Shown in pieces: positions 35,926 through 44,681 of a stretch of 61,886 nucleotides of DNA; the stretch's first letter is position 1; each line of letters begins with the position of its first letter. The notes below the pieces were generated by a model. It searched no databases. It was not told where the DNA came from and saw only the letters and a list, made by a program, of their open reading frames with translations. The translations under genes were made by a program, and so were the position numbers. This DNA comes from Mariprofundus sp. UBA1536 (GTDB taxonomy: Bacteria; Pseudomonadota; Zetaproteobacteria; Mariprofundales; Mariprofundaceae). The DNA lies in contig DCPU01000024.1 of assembly GCA_002323245.1 (NCBI GenBank), positions 1-61,886 on the forward strand. Direction: 5' to 3'.

Positions 35926-37914
35926 ATGACTAGTAATCGTAGACATTTGGCAAACGCAGTACGTGCGTTGGCAATGGACAGTGTTCAAAAAGCAAACTCA
36001 GGACATCCTGGCGCGCCAATGGGTATGGCGGATATCGCTGAAGTGCTTTGGAATGACTTTATGAAGCACAATCCAACCAACCCAAAATGGGTTGATCGTG
36101 ACCGTTTCATTTTGTCCAATGGTCATGGTTCTATGTTGATTTATTCATTGCTTCATTTGACTGGATACGATTTGGGCATGGAAGATTTGAAACAATTCCG
36201 TCAATTGCATTCACGTACACCAGGTCACCCAGAATACGGTTATGCACCAGGTGTTGAAACGACAACTGGTCCTTTGGGTCAAGGTATCACCAACGGTGTT
36301 GGTATGGCTTTGGCAGAAAAAACATTGGCAGCGCAATTCAATAAGCCAGGCCACACGATTGTTGATCACAACACTTACGTGTTCTTGGGCGATGGTTGTT
36401 TGATGGAAGGTATTTCGCACGAAGCATGTTCTTTGGCGGGTACTCTTGGTTTGGGCAAACTGATTGCATTCTGGGATGACAACGGCATCTCTATTGATGG
36501 TCATGTTGAAGGCTGGTTCACTGATGACACACCAGGTCGCTTTGAAGCATACGGCTGGCAAGTGATTCGTGATGTTGATGGTCATGATGCTGATGAAATC
36601 AAACAAGCAATCGAAACTGCAAAAGCGGAAACAGGCAAACCAACCATGATTTGCTGTAAAACAATCATTGGTTTTGGTTCTCCTAACAAATCTGGCTCAC
36701 ATGATTGTCATGGTGCTGCATTGGGCGATGCTGAAATTGCTTTGGTTCGTAAAGAACTTAACTGGGAATCTGCACCATTTGAAATTCCTGCTGATGTATA
36801 TGCGGGCTGGGATGCTAAAGATAGTGGTAAAGCTGCTGAATCTGCATGGGATGAAAAATTTGCTGCATATGCAAAAGCTTTCCCAGCTGAAGCTGCTGAA
36901 TTCAAACGCCGTGTAAATGGCGATTTGGCTGCCAACTGGGAAGCTGATGCTGACGCGTTTATCGCAGCTGTTAACGCGAAAGGCGAAACTATCGCTTCTC
37001 GTAAAGCATCACAAAACGCGATTGAAGGTTTGGCAAAAATCACCCCAGAATTTTTGGGCGGTTCTGCCGACTTGGCTGGTTCTAACTTAACGCTTTGGTC
37101 TGCTGCTAAGCCAGTAATTGATCATGCTGATGGTAACTACGTGAACTACGGCGTACGTGAATTTGGCATGGCTGCAATGATTAATGGTATAGCTTTGCAT
37201 GGCGGTTTTGTGCCTTACGGTGCTACATTCTTGATGTTCTCTGAGTACGCACGTAACGCTTTGCGTATGGCTGCATTGATGAAAGTACGTCATATCGAAG
37301 TATTCACCCATGACTCAATTGGTCTGGGCGAAGATGGTCCTACGCATCAACCTGTAGAGCAAACTGCAACATTGCGCATGATTCCGAACATGGATGTATG
37401 GCGCCCTTGTGATGCTGTTGAATCTTCTGTGGCTTGGAAAGTTGCGATTATGAATCAATCTGGTCCATCATCATTGATTTTCTCTCGTCAAAATCTGGCG
37501 CACCAAACACGTACTGCTGATCAAATCAAATTGATTGAACGCGGTGGGTATATTTTGAAAGATTGCTCTGGTACTCCAGACGTTATCATTATCGCGACGG
37601 GTTCTGAAGTTGGCTTGGCGATGGATGCAGCAGCTGCTATCACAGATAAGAAAGTTCGTGTTGTGTCTATGCCTTCTACCAATGCTTTCGATAAACAAGA
37701 TGCGGCATATAAAGAATCTGTATTGCCAGCAGCTGTTAGAGCGCGTGTTGCTGTTGAAGCTGGTGTGACTGGTTTCTGGGCTAAATACGTTGGTCTTGAT
37801 GGTAAAGTTGTTGGTATCGATACCTTTGGTGAATCTGCACCTGCAGACGAGCTATTCAAAATGTTTGGTTTCACTGTTGAGGCGGTTGTCGCAGCGGTTA
37901 ACGACGTAGCATAA
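35926..37914 (+). CDS. tkt: Transketolase
   Basis: A 662-residue thiamine diphosphate enzyme. The N-terminal part has SGHPGAPMGMADIAEVLW and the ThDP-binding GDGCLMEGISHEA, the middle domain EFGMAAMINGIALHGG and THDSIGLGEDGPTHQPVEQ, and the C-terminal domain closes the dimer. It transfers two-carbon units between sugar phosphates in the Calvin and pentose phosphate cycles. It lies 47 bp after glpX and 27 bp before gap in one operon. Confidence 0.97.
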   Translation: MTSNRRHLANAVRALAMDSVQKANSGHPGAPMGMADIAEVLWNDFMKHNPTNPKWVDRDRFILSNGHGSMLIYSLLHLTGYDLGMEDLKQFRQLHSRTPGHPEYGYAPGVETTTGPLGQGITNGVGMALAEKTLAAQFNKPGHTIVDHNTYVFLGDGCLMEGISHEACSLAGTLGLGKLIAFWDDNGISIDGHVEGWFTDDTPGRFEAYGWQVIRDVDGHDADEIKQAIETAKAETGKPTMICCKTIIGFGSPNKSGSHDCHGAALGDAEIALVRKELNWESAPFEIPADVYAGWDAKDSGKAAESAWDEKFAAYAKAFPAEAAEFKRRVNGDLAANWEADADAFIAAVNAKGETIASRKASQNAIEGLAKITPEFLGGSADLAGSNLTLWSAAKPVIDHADGNYVNYGVREFGMAAMINGIALHGGFVPYGATFLMFSEYARNALRMAALMKVRHIEVFTHDSIGLGEDGPTHQPVEQTATLRMIPNMDVWRPCDAVESSVAWKVAIMNQSGPSSLIFSRQNLAHQTRTADQIKLIERGGYILKDCSGTPDVIIIATGSEVGLAMDAAAAITDKKVRVVSMPSTNAFDKQDAAYKESVLPAAVRARVAVEAGVTGFWAKYVGLDGKVVGIDTFGESAPADELFKMFGFTVEAVVAAVNDVA

Positions 37915-37941
37915 TTAAAAAACCTAGGAGAGGAGAATAGC

Positions 37942-38940
37942 ATGACTATTAAAGTTGGTATTAATGGATTTGGCCGAATTGGTCGAATGGTATTTCGCGC
38001 TGTAGCAAAAGATTTCACTGACATGGAAATTGTTGGTATTAACGATTTGTTGGACGCTGATTACTTGGCATATATGTTGAAATACGATTCAGTACATGGC
38101 CGTTTTGATGGTGATGTTGCTGTAAATGGCAACAACTTGGTTGTAAACGGTAAAACAATCCGCCTTACCGCTGAGCGTGACCCTGCAAACTTGAAATGGA
38201 ACGAAGTGGGCGCAGACATCGTTATCGATTGTACTGGTTTCTTCTTGACCACTGAAACTTGCCAAGCACACATCAACGCTGGTGCGAAGAAAGTTGTGCA
38301 ATCAGCACCTGCTAAAGACAACACCCCAATGTTTGTTTACGGTGTAAACCACAATGAATATGCAGGTCAAACGATTGTATCTGCGGCATCTTGTACTACC
38401 AACTGCTTGGCACCTATGGCTAAAGTAGTGAATGACAAGTTTGGCATCAAACGTGGTTTGATGACAACTGTACATGCTGCAACTGCAACTCAAAAAACTG
38501 TAGATGGTCCTTCAATGAAAGACTGGCGCGGTGGTCGTGGTATTTTGGAAAACATCATTCCATCATCAACTGGTGCTGCTAAAGCTGTGGGCATAGTGCT
38601 CCCAGCTTTGAACGGCAAGTTGACTGGTATGGCATTCCGCGTACCTACATCTGACGTTTCTGTTGTGGATTTGACTTGTGAGCTTGAGAAATCAGCGACA
38701 TACGAAGAAATTTGTGCAGCTTTGAAAGAAGCTTCTGAAGGCGAAATGAAAGGCACACTTGGTTATACTGATGAAAAAGTGGTTTCCACTGATTTCCGCG
38801 GCGTAAGCAATTCATCAATCTTTGATGCTGGTGCTGGTATTGCGCTAGACGGCACTTTTGTGAAATTGGTTGCATGGTATGACAATGAATATGGTTATAC
38901 TTGCAATATGATGAACCTGGTTCGACACGTTTCTAAATAA
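37942..38940 (+). CDS. gap: Glyceraldehyde-3-phosphate dehydrogenase
   Basis: A 332-residue enzyme with the NAD(P)-binding GINGFGRIGRMVFRA at the N terminus, the catalytic cysteine in SAASCTTNCLAPMAKV (about residue 150) and the C-terminal AWYDNEYGYTCNMMNLV. It interconverts glyceraldehyde 3-phosphate and 1,3-bisphosphoglycerate. The residue after the first beta-alpha-beta unit reads GINDLLDADYLA, with Asp, suggesting NAD preference. A strong GGAGAGGAG ribosome binding site is present. A hairpin follows the stop. Confidence 0.97.
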   Translation: MTIKVGINGFGRIGRMVFRAVAKDFTDMEIVGINDLLDADYLAYMLKYDSVHGRFDGDVAVNGNNLVVNGKTIRLTAERDPANLKWNEVGADIVIDCTGFFLTTETCQAHINAGAKKVVQSAPAKDNTPMFVYGVNHNEYAGQTIVSAASCTTNCLAPMAKVVNDKFGIKRGLMTTVHAATATQKTVDGPSMKDWRGGRGILENIIPSSTGAAKAVGIVLPALNGKLTGMAFRVPTSDVSVVDLTCELEKSATYEEICAALKEASEGEMKGTLGYTDEKVVSTDFRGVSNSSIFDAGAGIALDGTFVKLVAWYDNEYGYTCNMMNLVRHVSK

Positions 38941-38949
38941 GAATTACAT

Positions 38950-38972
38950 CGTGGGAGCTTTAAGCTCCCACG
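38950..38972 (+). other. Perfect hairpin between gap and pgk
   Basis: CGTGGGAGCTT and AAGCTCCCACG are perfectly complementary around one base, giving a stem of about 9-10 bp. It is not followed by a clean T run (GTTTGTCATT), so it may be a weak or partial terminator, or a 3' stabiliser of the glpX-tkt-gap message. Confidence 0.75.
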
Positions 38973-39036
38973 TTTGTCATTGTACATTTGCAAAAGTGCA
39001 TCATGACAAGCGTTAAAACAAAGGAGTGGAAAGATA

Positions 39037-40215
39037 ATGTCTGTAATTAAAATGACTGATTTGGATTTGGCTGGTAAGCGCGTATTGATTCGCCAGGATT
39101 TGAATGTTCCTGTTTCTGATGGGAAAGTAACATCTGATGCGCGTATCCGCGCATCATTGGCGACACTTGAGCTTTGCATCAAGGCCGGCGCAAAAGTGAT
39201 GGTAATGTCACATTTGGGACGTCCTACTGAAGGCGAGTTTGATGCATCATCATCCTTGGCACCAGTGGCCAACCACATGAGCAAACTGTTGGGTCAAACA
39301 GTGCGTTTGGTAGATAACTACCTTGGCGCGAATGTTGAAGTTGCCAATGGTGAAGTAGTTTTGCTTGAAAATGTTCGCTTTAATGTTGGCGAAAAGAAAA
39401 ATGATGAAACGTTGTCTAAACAATATGCAGCGCTTTGCGATATCTATGTGATGGATGCCTTTGGAACCGCTCATCGTGCGCAAGCATCTACGCATGGTGC
39501 GGGTGTTTATGCACCTGTCGCTTGTGCTGGTCCATTGCTCGCAGCAGAGCTAGAAGCATTGGGTAAAGCACTTGATAACCCAGCGCGTCCAATGGTTGCT
39601 ATCGTAGGTGGCTCTAAAGTTTCTACGAAATTGACTGTGCTAGAGTCGCTATCAACAATTGTTGACCAATTGGTTGTGGGTGGAGGTATCGCCAATACCT
39701 TCATCGCTGCTGCTGGTTACCCTGTAGGAAAATCACTTTACGAAGCTGACTTGATTGATACTTGCAAACGTTTAACAGCTGATGCTGAGTCACGTGGTGG
39801 TAGCATTCCCGTGCCAACTGACGTGGTTTGTGCGAAAGAATTTTCTCCTACTGCTGCGGCAGAACTTAAAGGCGCACAAGAAGTGTTGGCTGATGATATG
39901 ATTTTTGATATCGGCCCTGATTCAGCTGCAGCGCTTGCTGAAATTATCAAAAATGCTGGTACCATCGTTTGGAATGGTCCTGTTGGCGTATTTGAATTTG
40001 ATCAGTTTGGTGAAGGCACCAAAGCGATTTCATTGGCGATTGCTGAGTCTAAAGCCTTTTCTATCGCAGGCGGCGGCGACACATTGGCAGCAGTAGATAA
40101 ATATAATATCGCAGACAAAGTATCTTACATTTCTACAGGTGGTGGTGCTTTCCTGGAATTCTTGGAAGGCAAAAAACTACCAGCAGTTGCGATGCTCGAG
40201 GAACGTGCTAAATAA
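39037..40215 (+). CDS. pgk: Phosphoglycerate kinase
   Basis: A 392-residue two-lobed kinase. The N-terminal lobe has VLIRQDLNVPVSDGKV and MSHLGRPTEGEF, the C-terminal lobe GGSKVSTKLTVL and the nucleotide-binding VWNGPVGVFEFDQFGEGT, ending with STGGGAFLEFLEGKKLPAV. It converts 3-phosphoglycerate and ATP to 1,3-bisphosphoglycerate in carbon fixation. AAAGGAGTGG is the ribosome binding site. Its TAA overlaps the pyk ATG by one base (TAATG). Confidence 0.97.
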   Translation: MSVIKMTDLDLAGKRVLIRQDLNVPVSDGKVTSDARIRASLATLELCIKAGAKVMVMSHLGRPTEGEFDASSSLAPVANHMSKLLGQTVRLVDNYLGANVEVANGEVVLLENVRFNVGEKKNDETLSKQYAALCDIYVMDAFGTAHRAQASTHGAGVYAPVACAGPLLAAELEALGKALDNPARPMVAIVGGSKVSTKLTVLESLSTIVDQLVVGGGIANTFIAAAGYPVGKSLYEADLIDTCKRLTADAESRGGSIPVPTDVVCAKEFSPTAAAELKGAQEVLADDMIFDIGPDSAAALAEIIKNAGTIVWNGPVGVFEFDQFGEGTKAISLAIAESKAFSIAGGGDTLAAVDKYNIADKVSYISTGGGAFLEFLEGKKLPAVAMLEERAK

Positions 40216-41663
40216 TGAAAAATGAATATCGCCGGACAAAAATTGTAGCAACACTTGGCCCAGCATCTGAATCGCTTGAGATGCTGACCAAAATGATTGC
40301 TGCAGGTGTGAATGTTGTTCGCTTGAACTTTTCACACGGCACAGCTGAAGATCATAAACAGCGTGCTGAAAATGTACGAAAAGCTGCCGAAGCCAATGGT
40401 GTTGTCGTTGGTATTCTTGCTGATATGCAAGGTCCAAAAATTCGCTGTGGTAAATTTATCAATGGCAAAACTATGCTTACTATTGGTCAAAAGTTTATCC
40501 TAGATGCTGCGATGTCTCTGGATGAAGGCACCGATGAACGCGTTGGTCTTACGTACAAAGAATTGGTCAAAGATGTTGTGCCCGGCGCACGCTTGTTGCT
40601 CAACGATGGCTTGCTGGTCATGGACGTTGATGCAGTAGTTGGCGAAGAAATCCACTGTACTGTTGTCGTTGGTGGCGTGCTGTCGAACAACAAAGGCATC
40701 AACCGTGCAGGTGGTGGTTTATCGGCTGCAGCACTGACTGATAAAGATAAAGAAGATATCAAAACTGCTTGTGCAATTGGTGTTGATTATATTGCTATTT
40801 CTTTTCCACGTGATGGCAAAGATATGGAGTATGCGCGCTCATTGGTGCGTGCTGAAGGCTCAAACGCTGGTTTAGTGGCTAAAGTTGAACGTGCTGAAGC
40901 AGTAATTGATGAAAACCTAGAATCGATCATGGCTGCATCAGATGTAGTGATGGTTGCACGTGGTGATTTAGGTGTTGAAATTGGTGATGCTGCGGTACCA
41001 CCTGTGCAAAAAAGAATGTTGCGGATGGCTCCAAAATTCAATTGCCCTGTGATTGTAGCTACGCAAATGATGGAATCAATGTGTGAAAACCCGATTCCAA
41101 CACGTGCGGAAGTCAATGATTGTGCCAATGCTGTGTTGGATGGTACCGATGCCGTAATGCTCTCTGGTGAGTCTGCTGCGGGCAAATACCCAGTTGAAGC
41201 CGTCTTAGCTATGCACCGCACCTGTATCGAAACTGAAAAACAACGTGTGATGCCATCGTCAGAAACACGCGATCCGCGTTTTCCTCCACATTCTGTGGAT
41301 GAGTGCATTGCACGCCAAGCGATGGAAGTGGCTAGGGCTATGCCAATTCGTGCCATTGCTGCATTCACGCGCACTGGTAACTCGGCTTTGTATATGTCTC
41401 GGCATTTGGGCGATGTGCCTATCTATGCGGTAACCTCTGAAGATAGTACACTTGGTCGCGTAACCTTGTTCCGTAATGTTACACCATTACGTATGTCGAT
41501 TGAGTACGGTCCTTTGGATGCGCCACAAGCGACAACGGATATTATTGATCGCATGCGTAATGATAATCTTGCAGCCGTAGGTGAGTTGATGATTATGACG
41601 TTTGGTACGCCTATGGGTCAATCTGGCGGCACCAACGCTTTAAAAATTATTAGTATTGTATAA
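40215..41663 (+). CDS. pyk: Pyruvate kinase
   Basis: A 482-residue enzyme. It has RTKIVATLGPAS at the start, VRLNFSHGTAEDH (phosphate-binding Arg and Asn), the potassium and metal site VMVARGDLGVEIG, and MMESMCENPIPTRAEVNDCANAVLDG. The C-terminal domain carries the allosteric fold. It makes pyruvate and ATP from phosphoenolpyruvate. Placement between pgk and fba makes one operon serve fixation and glycolysis. Start overlaps the pgk stop. Confidence 0.96.
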   Translation: MKNEYRRTKIVATLGPASESLEMLTKMIAAGVNVVRLNFSHGTAEDHKQRAENVRKAAEANGVVVGILADMQGPKIRCGKFINGKTMLTIGQKFILDAAMSLDEGTDERVGLTYKELVKDVVPGARLLLNDGLLVMDVDAVVGEEIHCTVVVGGVLSNNKGINRAGGGLSAAALTDKDKEDIKTACAIGVDYIAISFPRDGKDMEYARSLVRAEGSNAGLVAKVERAEAVIDENLESIMAASDVVMVARGDLGVEIGDAAVPPVQKRMLRMAPKFNCPVIVATQMMESMCENPIPTRAEVNDCANAVLDGTDAVMLSGESAAGKYPVEAVLAMHRTCIETEKQRVMPSSETRDPRFPPHSVDECIARQAMEVARAMPIRAIAAFTRTGNSALYMSRHLGDVPIYAVTSEDSTLGRVTLFRNVTPLRMSIEYGPLDAPQATTDIIDRMRNDNLAAVGELMIMTFGTPMGQSGGTNALKIISIV

Positions 41664-41696
41664 AAAAGTTTCTGTGGGACTAAAAAGGAGAGCAAA

Positions 41697-42731
41697 ATGG
41701 CGTTAATTTCAATGCGACAACTTCTGGATCATGCGGCTGAAAACAGCTACGGCATGCCAGCATTCAATGTAAATAATATGGAGCAAGTTCATGCAATCAT
41801 GCAGGCTGCTGATGAGACTAACTCACCAGTCATCATGCAAGGTTCTGCTGGCGCTCGTGGTTATGCTGGCGAGTCTTTCTTGCGCCACCTCATTTCTGCT
41901 GCAATTGAGCAATATCCGCACATTCCAGTGGTGATGCATCAAGATCATGGCTCTGAACCAGCAGTATGCTTGCGTTCAATCCAATCTGGCTTCTCATCAG
42001 TGATGATGGACGGCTCTTTGATGGCTGATGCGAAAACACCTTCATCGTATGAGTACAACGTTGAAGTCACTAAAAAAGTATGTGAAATGGCACACGCTGG
42101 TGGCGTTTCTGTAGAAGGTGAGCTTGGTTGCTTGGGTTCTTTGGAAACTGGCATGATGGGCGAAGAAGATGGCCACGGCGCAGAAGGCAAACTTGATTTG
42201 GATATGTTGCTTACTGATCCTGAAGAAGCTGCTGATTTCGTTGAAAAAACTGGTGTTGATGCCTTGGCAATCGCTATTGGTACTTCACACGGAGCTTATA
42301 AATTCACCAAACCACCTACAGGCGCAGTACTACGTATTGACCGTATCCGTGAAATCCATGCACGTATCCCTAACGTACATTTGGTCATGCATGGTTCATC
42401 TTCAGTGCCACAAGATTGGTTGGAAACAATCAACTCATACGGCGGCGCAATGGGTGAAACTTACGGTGTTCCTGTTGAAGAAATCGTTGAAGGCATCAAA
42501 TCTGGTGTTCGTAAAGTCAACATCGATACTGACCTTCGCATGGCGTCTACTGGTGCAGTGCGTAAGTTCTTGGCTGAAAATCCATCGAACTTTGACCCAC
42601 GCAAATTCTTGAAAGCATCAACTGCAGCGATGAAAGATATTTGTAAAGCTCGCTATGAAGCGTTTGGCTCAGCTGGCCAGGCTTCTAAAATTAAAGCAAA
42701 ATCATTGGAAACAATGATTAATTTCTATTAA
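41697..42731 (+). CDS. fba: Class II fructose-bisphosphate aldolase (Calvin-cycle type)
   Basis: A 344-residue zinc aldolase. The zinc ligands are in VMHQDHGSEP, EGELGCLGSLETG and GTSHGAYKF, with VMHGSSSVPQDWLETIN nearby, and the length is that of the CbbA-type subfamily. It joins triose phosphates to fructose 1,6-bisphosphate, and in autotrophs may make sedoheptulose bisphosphate. AGGAGAG is the ribosome binding site. It is the last gene of the operon and is followed by a terminator. Confidence 0.95.
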   Translation: MALISMRQLLDHAAENSYGMPAFNVNNMEQVHAIMQAADETNSPVIMQGSAGARGYAGESFLRHLISAAIEQYPHIPVVMHQDHGSEPAVCLRSIQSGFSSVMMDGSLMADAKTPSSYEYNVEVTKKVCEMAHAGGVSVEGELGCLGSLETGMMGEEDGHGAEGKLDLDMLLTDPEEAADFVEKTGVDALAIAIGTSHGAYKFTKPPTGAVLRIDRIREIHARIPNVHLVMHGSSSVPQDWLETINSYGGAMGETYGVPVEEIVEGIKSGVRKVNIDTDLRMASTGAVRKFLAENPSNFDPRKFLKASTAAMKDICKARYEAFGSAGQASKIKAKSLETMINFY

Positions 42732-42754
42732 TTTAGAAATCACTTGCTAATCTA

Positions 42755-42786
42755 AAAGGGCGGGCGTCAAGCCTGCCCTTTTTTGT
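42755..42786 (+). terminator. Intrinsic terminator of the glpX-fba operon
   Basis: AAGGGCGGGC and GCCTGCCCTT form a 10-bp stem with one G-U pair around GTCAA, followed by a T-rich run (TTTTTTG). Confidence 0.93.
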
Positions 42787-42816
42787 TTTTACTCTACATG
42801 CTTTGGTGAGGTATTC

Positions 42817-44667
42817 GTGAAAGACTTATTGTATGTCTGGAAAAGCCGTTGGTTTGCTTTTTTACATGATATGAGTTGGGTAGCTTTTGCCATCTACCTA
42901 GCTTTTGCTTTTCGTTTTGATTTTGCAGTAATTCCAAAAGTAAATCTTGATGGTGCATACCATATGTTGTGGGTTGCGCTTCCTGCACAGGCCCTAAGCT
43001 ATTGGTATTTTGGATTATATCGCGGCATTTGGCGCTTTGCTTCACTTCCGGATTTAAAGCGCATTTTGCAGTCGGTGTTAGCAGGTATGTTACTCACATA
43101 CGGTGTTTTGTTTGTGTGGGTTCGATTAGAAGGTATTCCACGTTCAACATTTGTCCTCTACCCGCTGCTGTTGGTAGGTGGTCTTGCAGGCATGCGTCTT
43201 TTATATCGGTGGCTTAAAGATAAGCGCCTCAATTTTTCACAAGTGGAAGCCAAACGTACGTTGATTGTTGGTGCGGGTAAGGCTGGTGAAACATTGTTGC
43301 GTGACATTTTACAAGCAGATGATTTTTTACCAGTTGGATTTTTGGACGATAGTAAAAAAAAGCTGGGTATGGATATTCACGGTATTAGGGTGATAGGTGA
43401 TTTGAGTGAATTACCACATATTATTAAAAAATTACAGATTGATACAGTTTTGGTTGCTATACCGTCGATTACACCAGCGAAACTGACCAAGGTGGTTAAC
43501 CAATGCTCCAGTTTGCATGTCATTTGTAAAACCCTTCCTTCAGTCAAAGAGTTACAAGAAAAGAAACCCGAAGTGGGCAGCTTACGTCATATCCGATTGG
43601 AAGATTTATTGGGTCGCGAAGAAATTGCTTTGGATGATAAGAAAGTTTGCGCCTTTATACGCGGAAAGAAAGTGCTGGTGACAGGGGCGGGCGGATCGAT
43701 TGGTTCTGAACTTTGCCGTCAGCTTATTGCTTATAAACCATCACAATTAATCATGCTTGATCATAGTGAGTTTAATTTGTATTCCATCGATGCTGAAATT
43801 GGAGTGCATACGAATAGTGATAGCGCTGTATCATTGCTAGGCGATATTCGTGATCCATCAAGAATGCATTGGTTGTTTGAAAGCTATAAACCAGACATCG
43901 TCTTCAATGCTGCTGCTTATAAGCATGTTCCTTTGGTAGAAAAAAACCCTGTTGAAGGTGTCAAAACAAATGTGCTAGGCACCTGTATGTTGGCAGATTT
44001 GGCATCATCTAATGATGTGGCGTATTTTGTACAAATCTCGACTGACAAAGCTGTAAACCCTGCCAATGTAATGGGTGCAACCAAACGTATGGCAGAAATC
44101 TATTGTCAAAATTTAAACTCGCGCAGTAATACCTCATACATTACAACCCGCTTTGGCAATGTCTTGGGCTCTGCTGGTAGTGTTGTGCCGTTGTTTCGTA
44201 AACAAATAGAGGCAGGCGGACCTGTAACAGTGACCCATCCGCAGATTACGCGCTATTTTATGACCATTCCAGAAGCTGTATCGTTGATCTTACAAGCAGC
44301 AACCATGGGTGATGGCGGGGAGATTTTCGTTTTGGATATGGGCAAGCCGATACGAATTCATGATTTGGCTGAGCAAATGATAAGTTTGGCTGGGTTCGTG
44401 TCTGGCCAAGATATTGAAATTAAGTATACGGGCTTACGCTCGGGTGAAAAGTTATACGAAGAGCTTTTTCATGAGGCTGAAGCACTACAAGGCACATCGC
44501 ATCCTAAGATTTTGCTCTCCAATATTCGTGAGGTGGACTGGGCTGATGTTCAGCAACGCTTGCTCATGATTCGTAATGCGTGCGATGAGCGTGATGTGAA
44601 AGCTCTCATCGCGCATTTGCAACATCTGGTTCCTGAATTTACGCCTGATAAACGCTTATTGCATTGA
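42817..44667 (+). CDS. Membrane-bound UDP-GlcNAc-type 4,6-dehydratase (WbpM/PglF/CapD family)
   Basis: A 616-residue inner-membrane enzyme with four membrane helices in the first 130 residues, a first Rossmann domain (LIVGAGKAGETLL) and a second, catalytic SDR domain (VTGAGGSIGSELCRQL). The catalytic segment reads STDKAVNPANVMGATKRMAE: the usual SDR Tyr is Met, as in the large WbpM/PglF class. It would convert a UDP-N-acetylhexosamine to the 4-keto-6-deoxy sugar, the first step to bacillosamine-type or deoxyamino sugars. No glycan gene adjoins it. The start is GTG with GGTGAGGT upstream. It overlaps or abuts priA. Confidence 0.9.
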   Translation: MKDLLYVWKSRWFAFLHDMSWVAFAIYLAFAFRFDFAVIPKVNLDGAYHMLWVALPAQALSYWYFGLYRGIWRFASLPDLKRILQSVLAGMLLTYGVLFVWVRLEGIPRSTFVLYPLLLVGGLAGMRLLYRWLKDKRLNFSQVEAKRTLIVGAGKAGETLLRDILQADDFLPVGFLDDSKKKLGMDIHGIRVIGDLSELPHIIKKLQIDTVLVAIPSITPAKLTKVVNQCSSLHVICKTLPSVKELQEKKPEVGSLRHIRLEDLLGREEIALDDKKVCAFIRGKKVLVTGAGGSIGSELCRQLIAYKPSQLIMLDHSEFNLYSIDAEIGVHTNSDSAVSLLGDIRDPSRMHWLFESYKPDIVFNAAAYKHVPLVEKNPVEGVKTNVLGTCMLADLASSNDVAYFVQISTDKAVNPANVMGATKRMAEIYCQNLNSRSNTSYITTRFGNVLGSAGSVVPLFRKQIEAGGPVTVTHPQITRYFMTIPEAVSLILQAATMGDGGEIFVLDMGKPIRIHDLAEQMISLAGFVSGQDIEIKYTGLRSGEKLYEELFHEAEALQGTSHPKILLSNIREVDWADVQQRLLMIRNACDERDVKALIAHLQHLVPEFTPDKRLLH

Positions 44668-44681
44668 GTGGCCAAGCTAAT

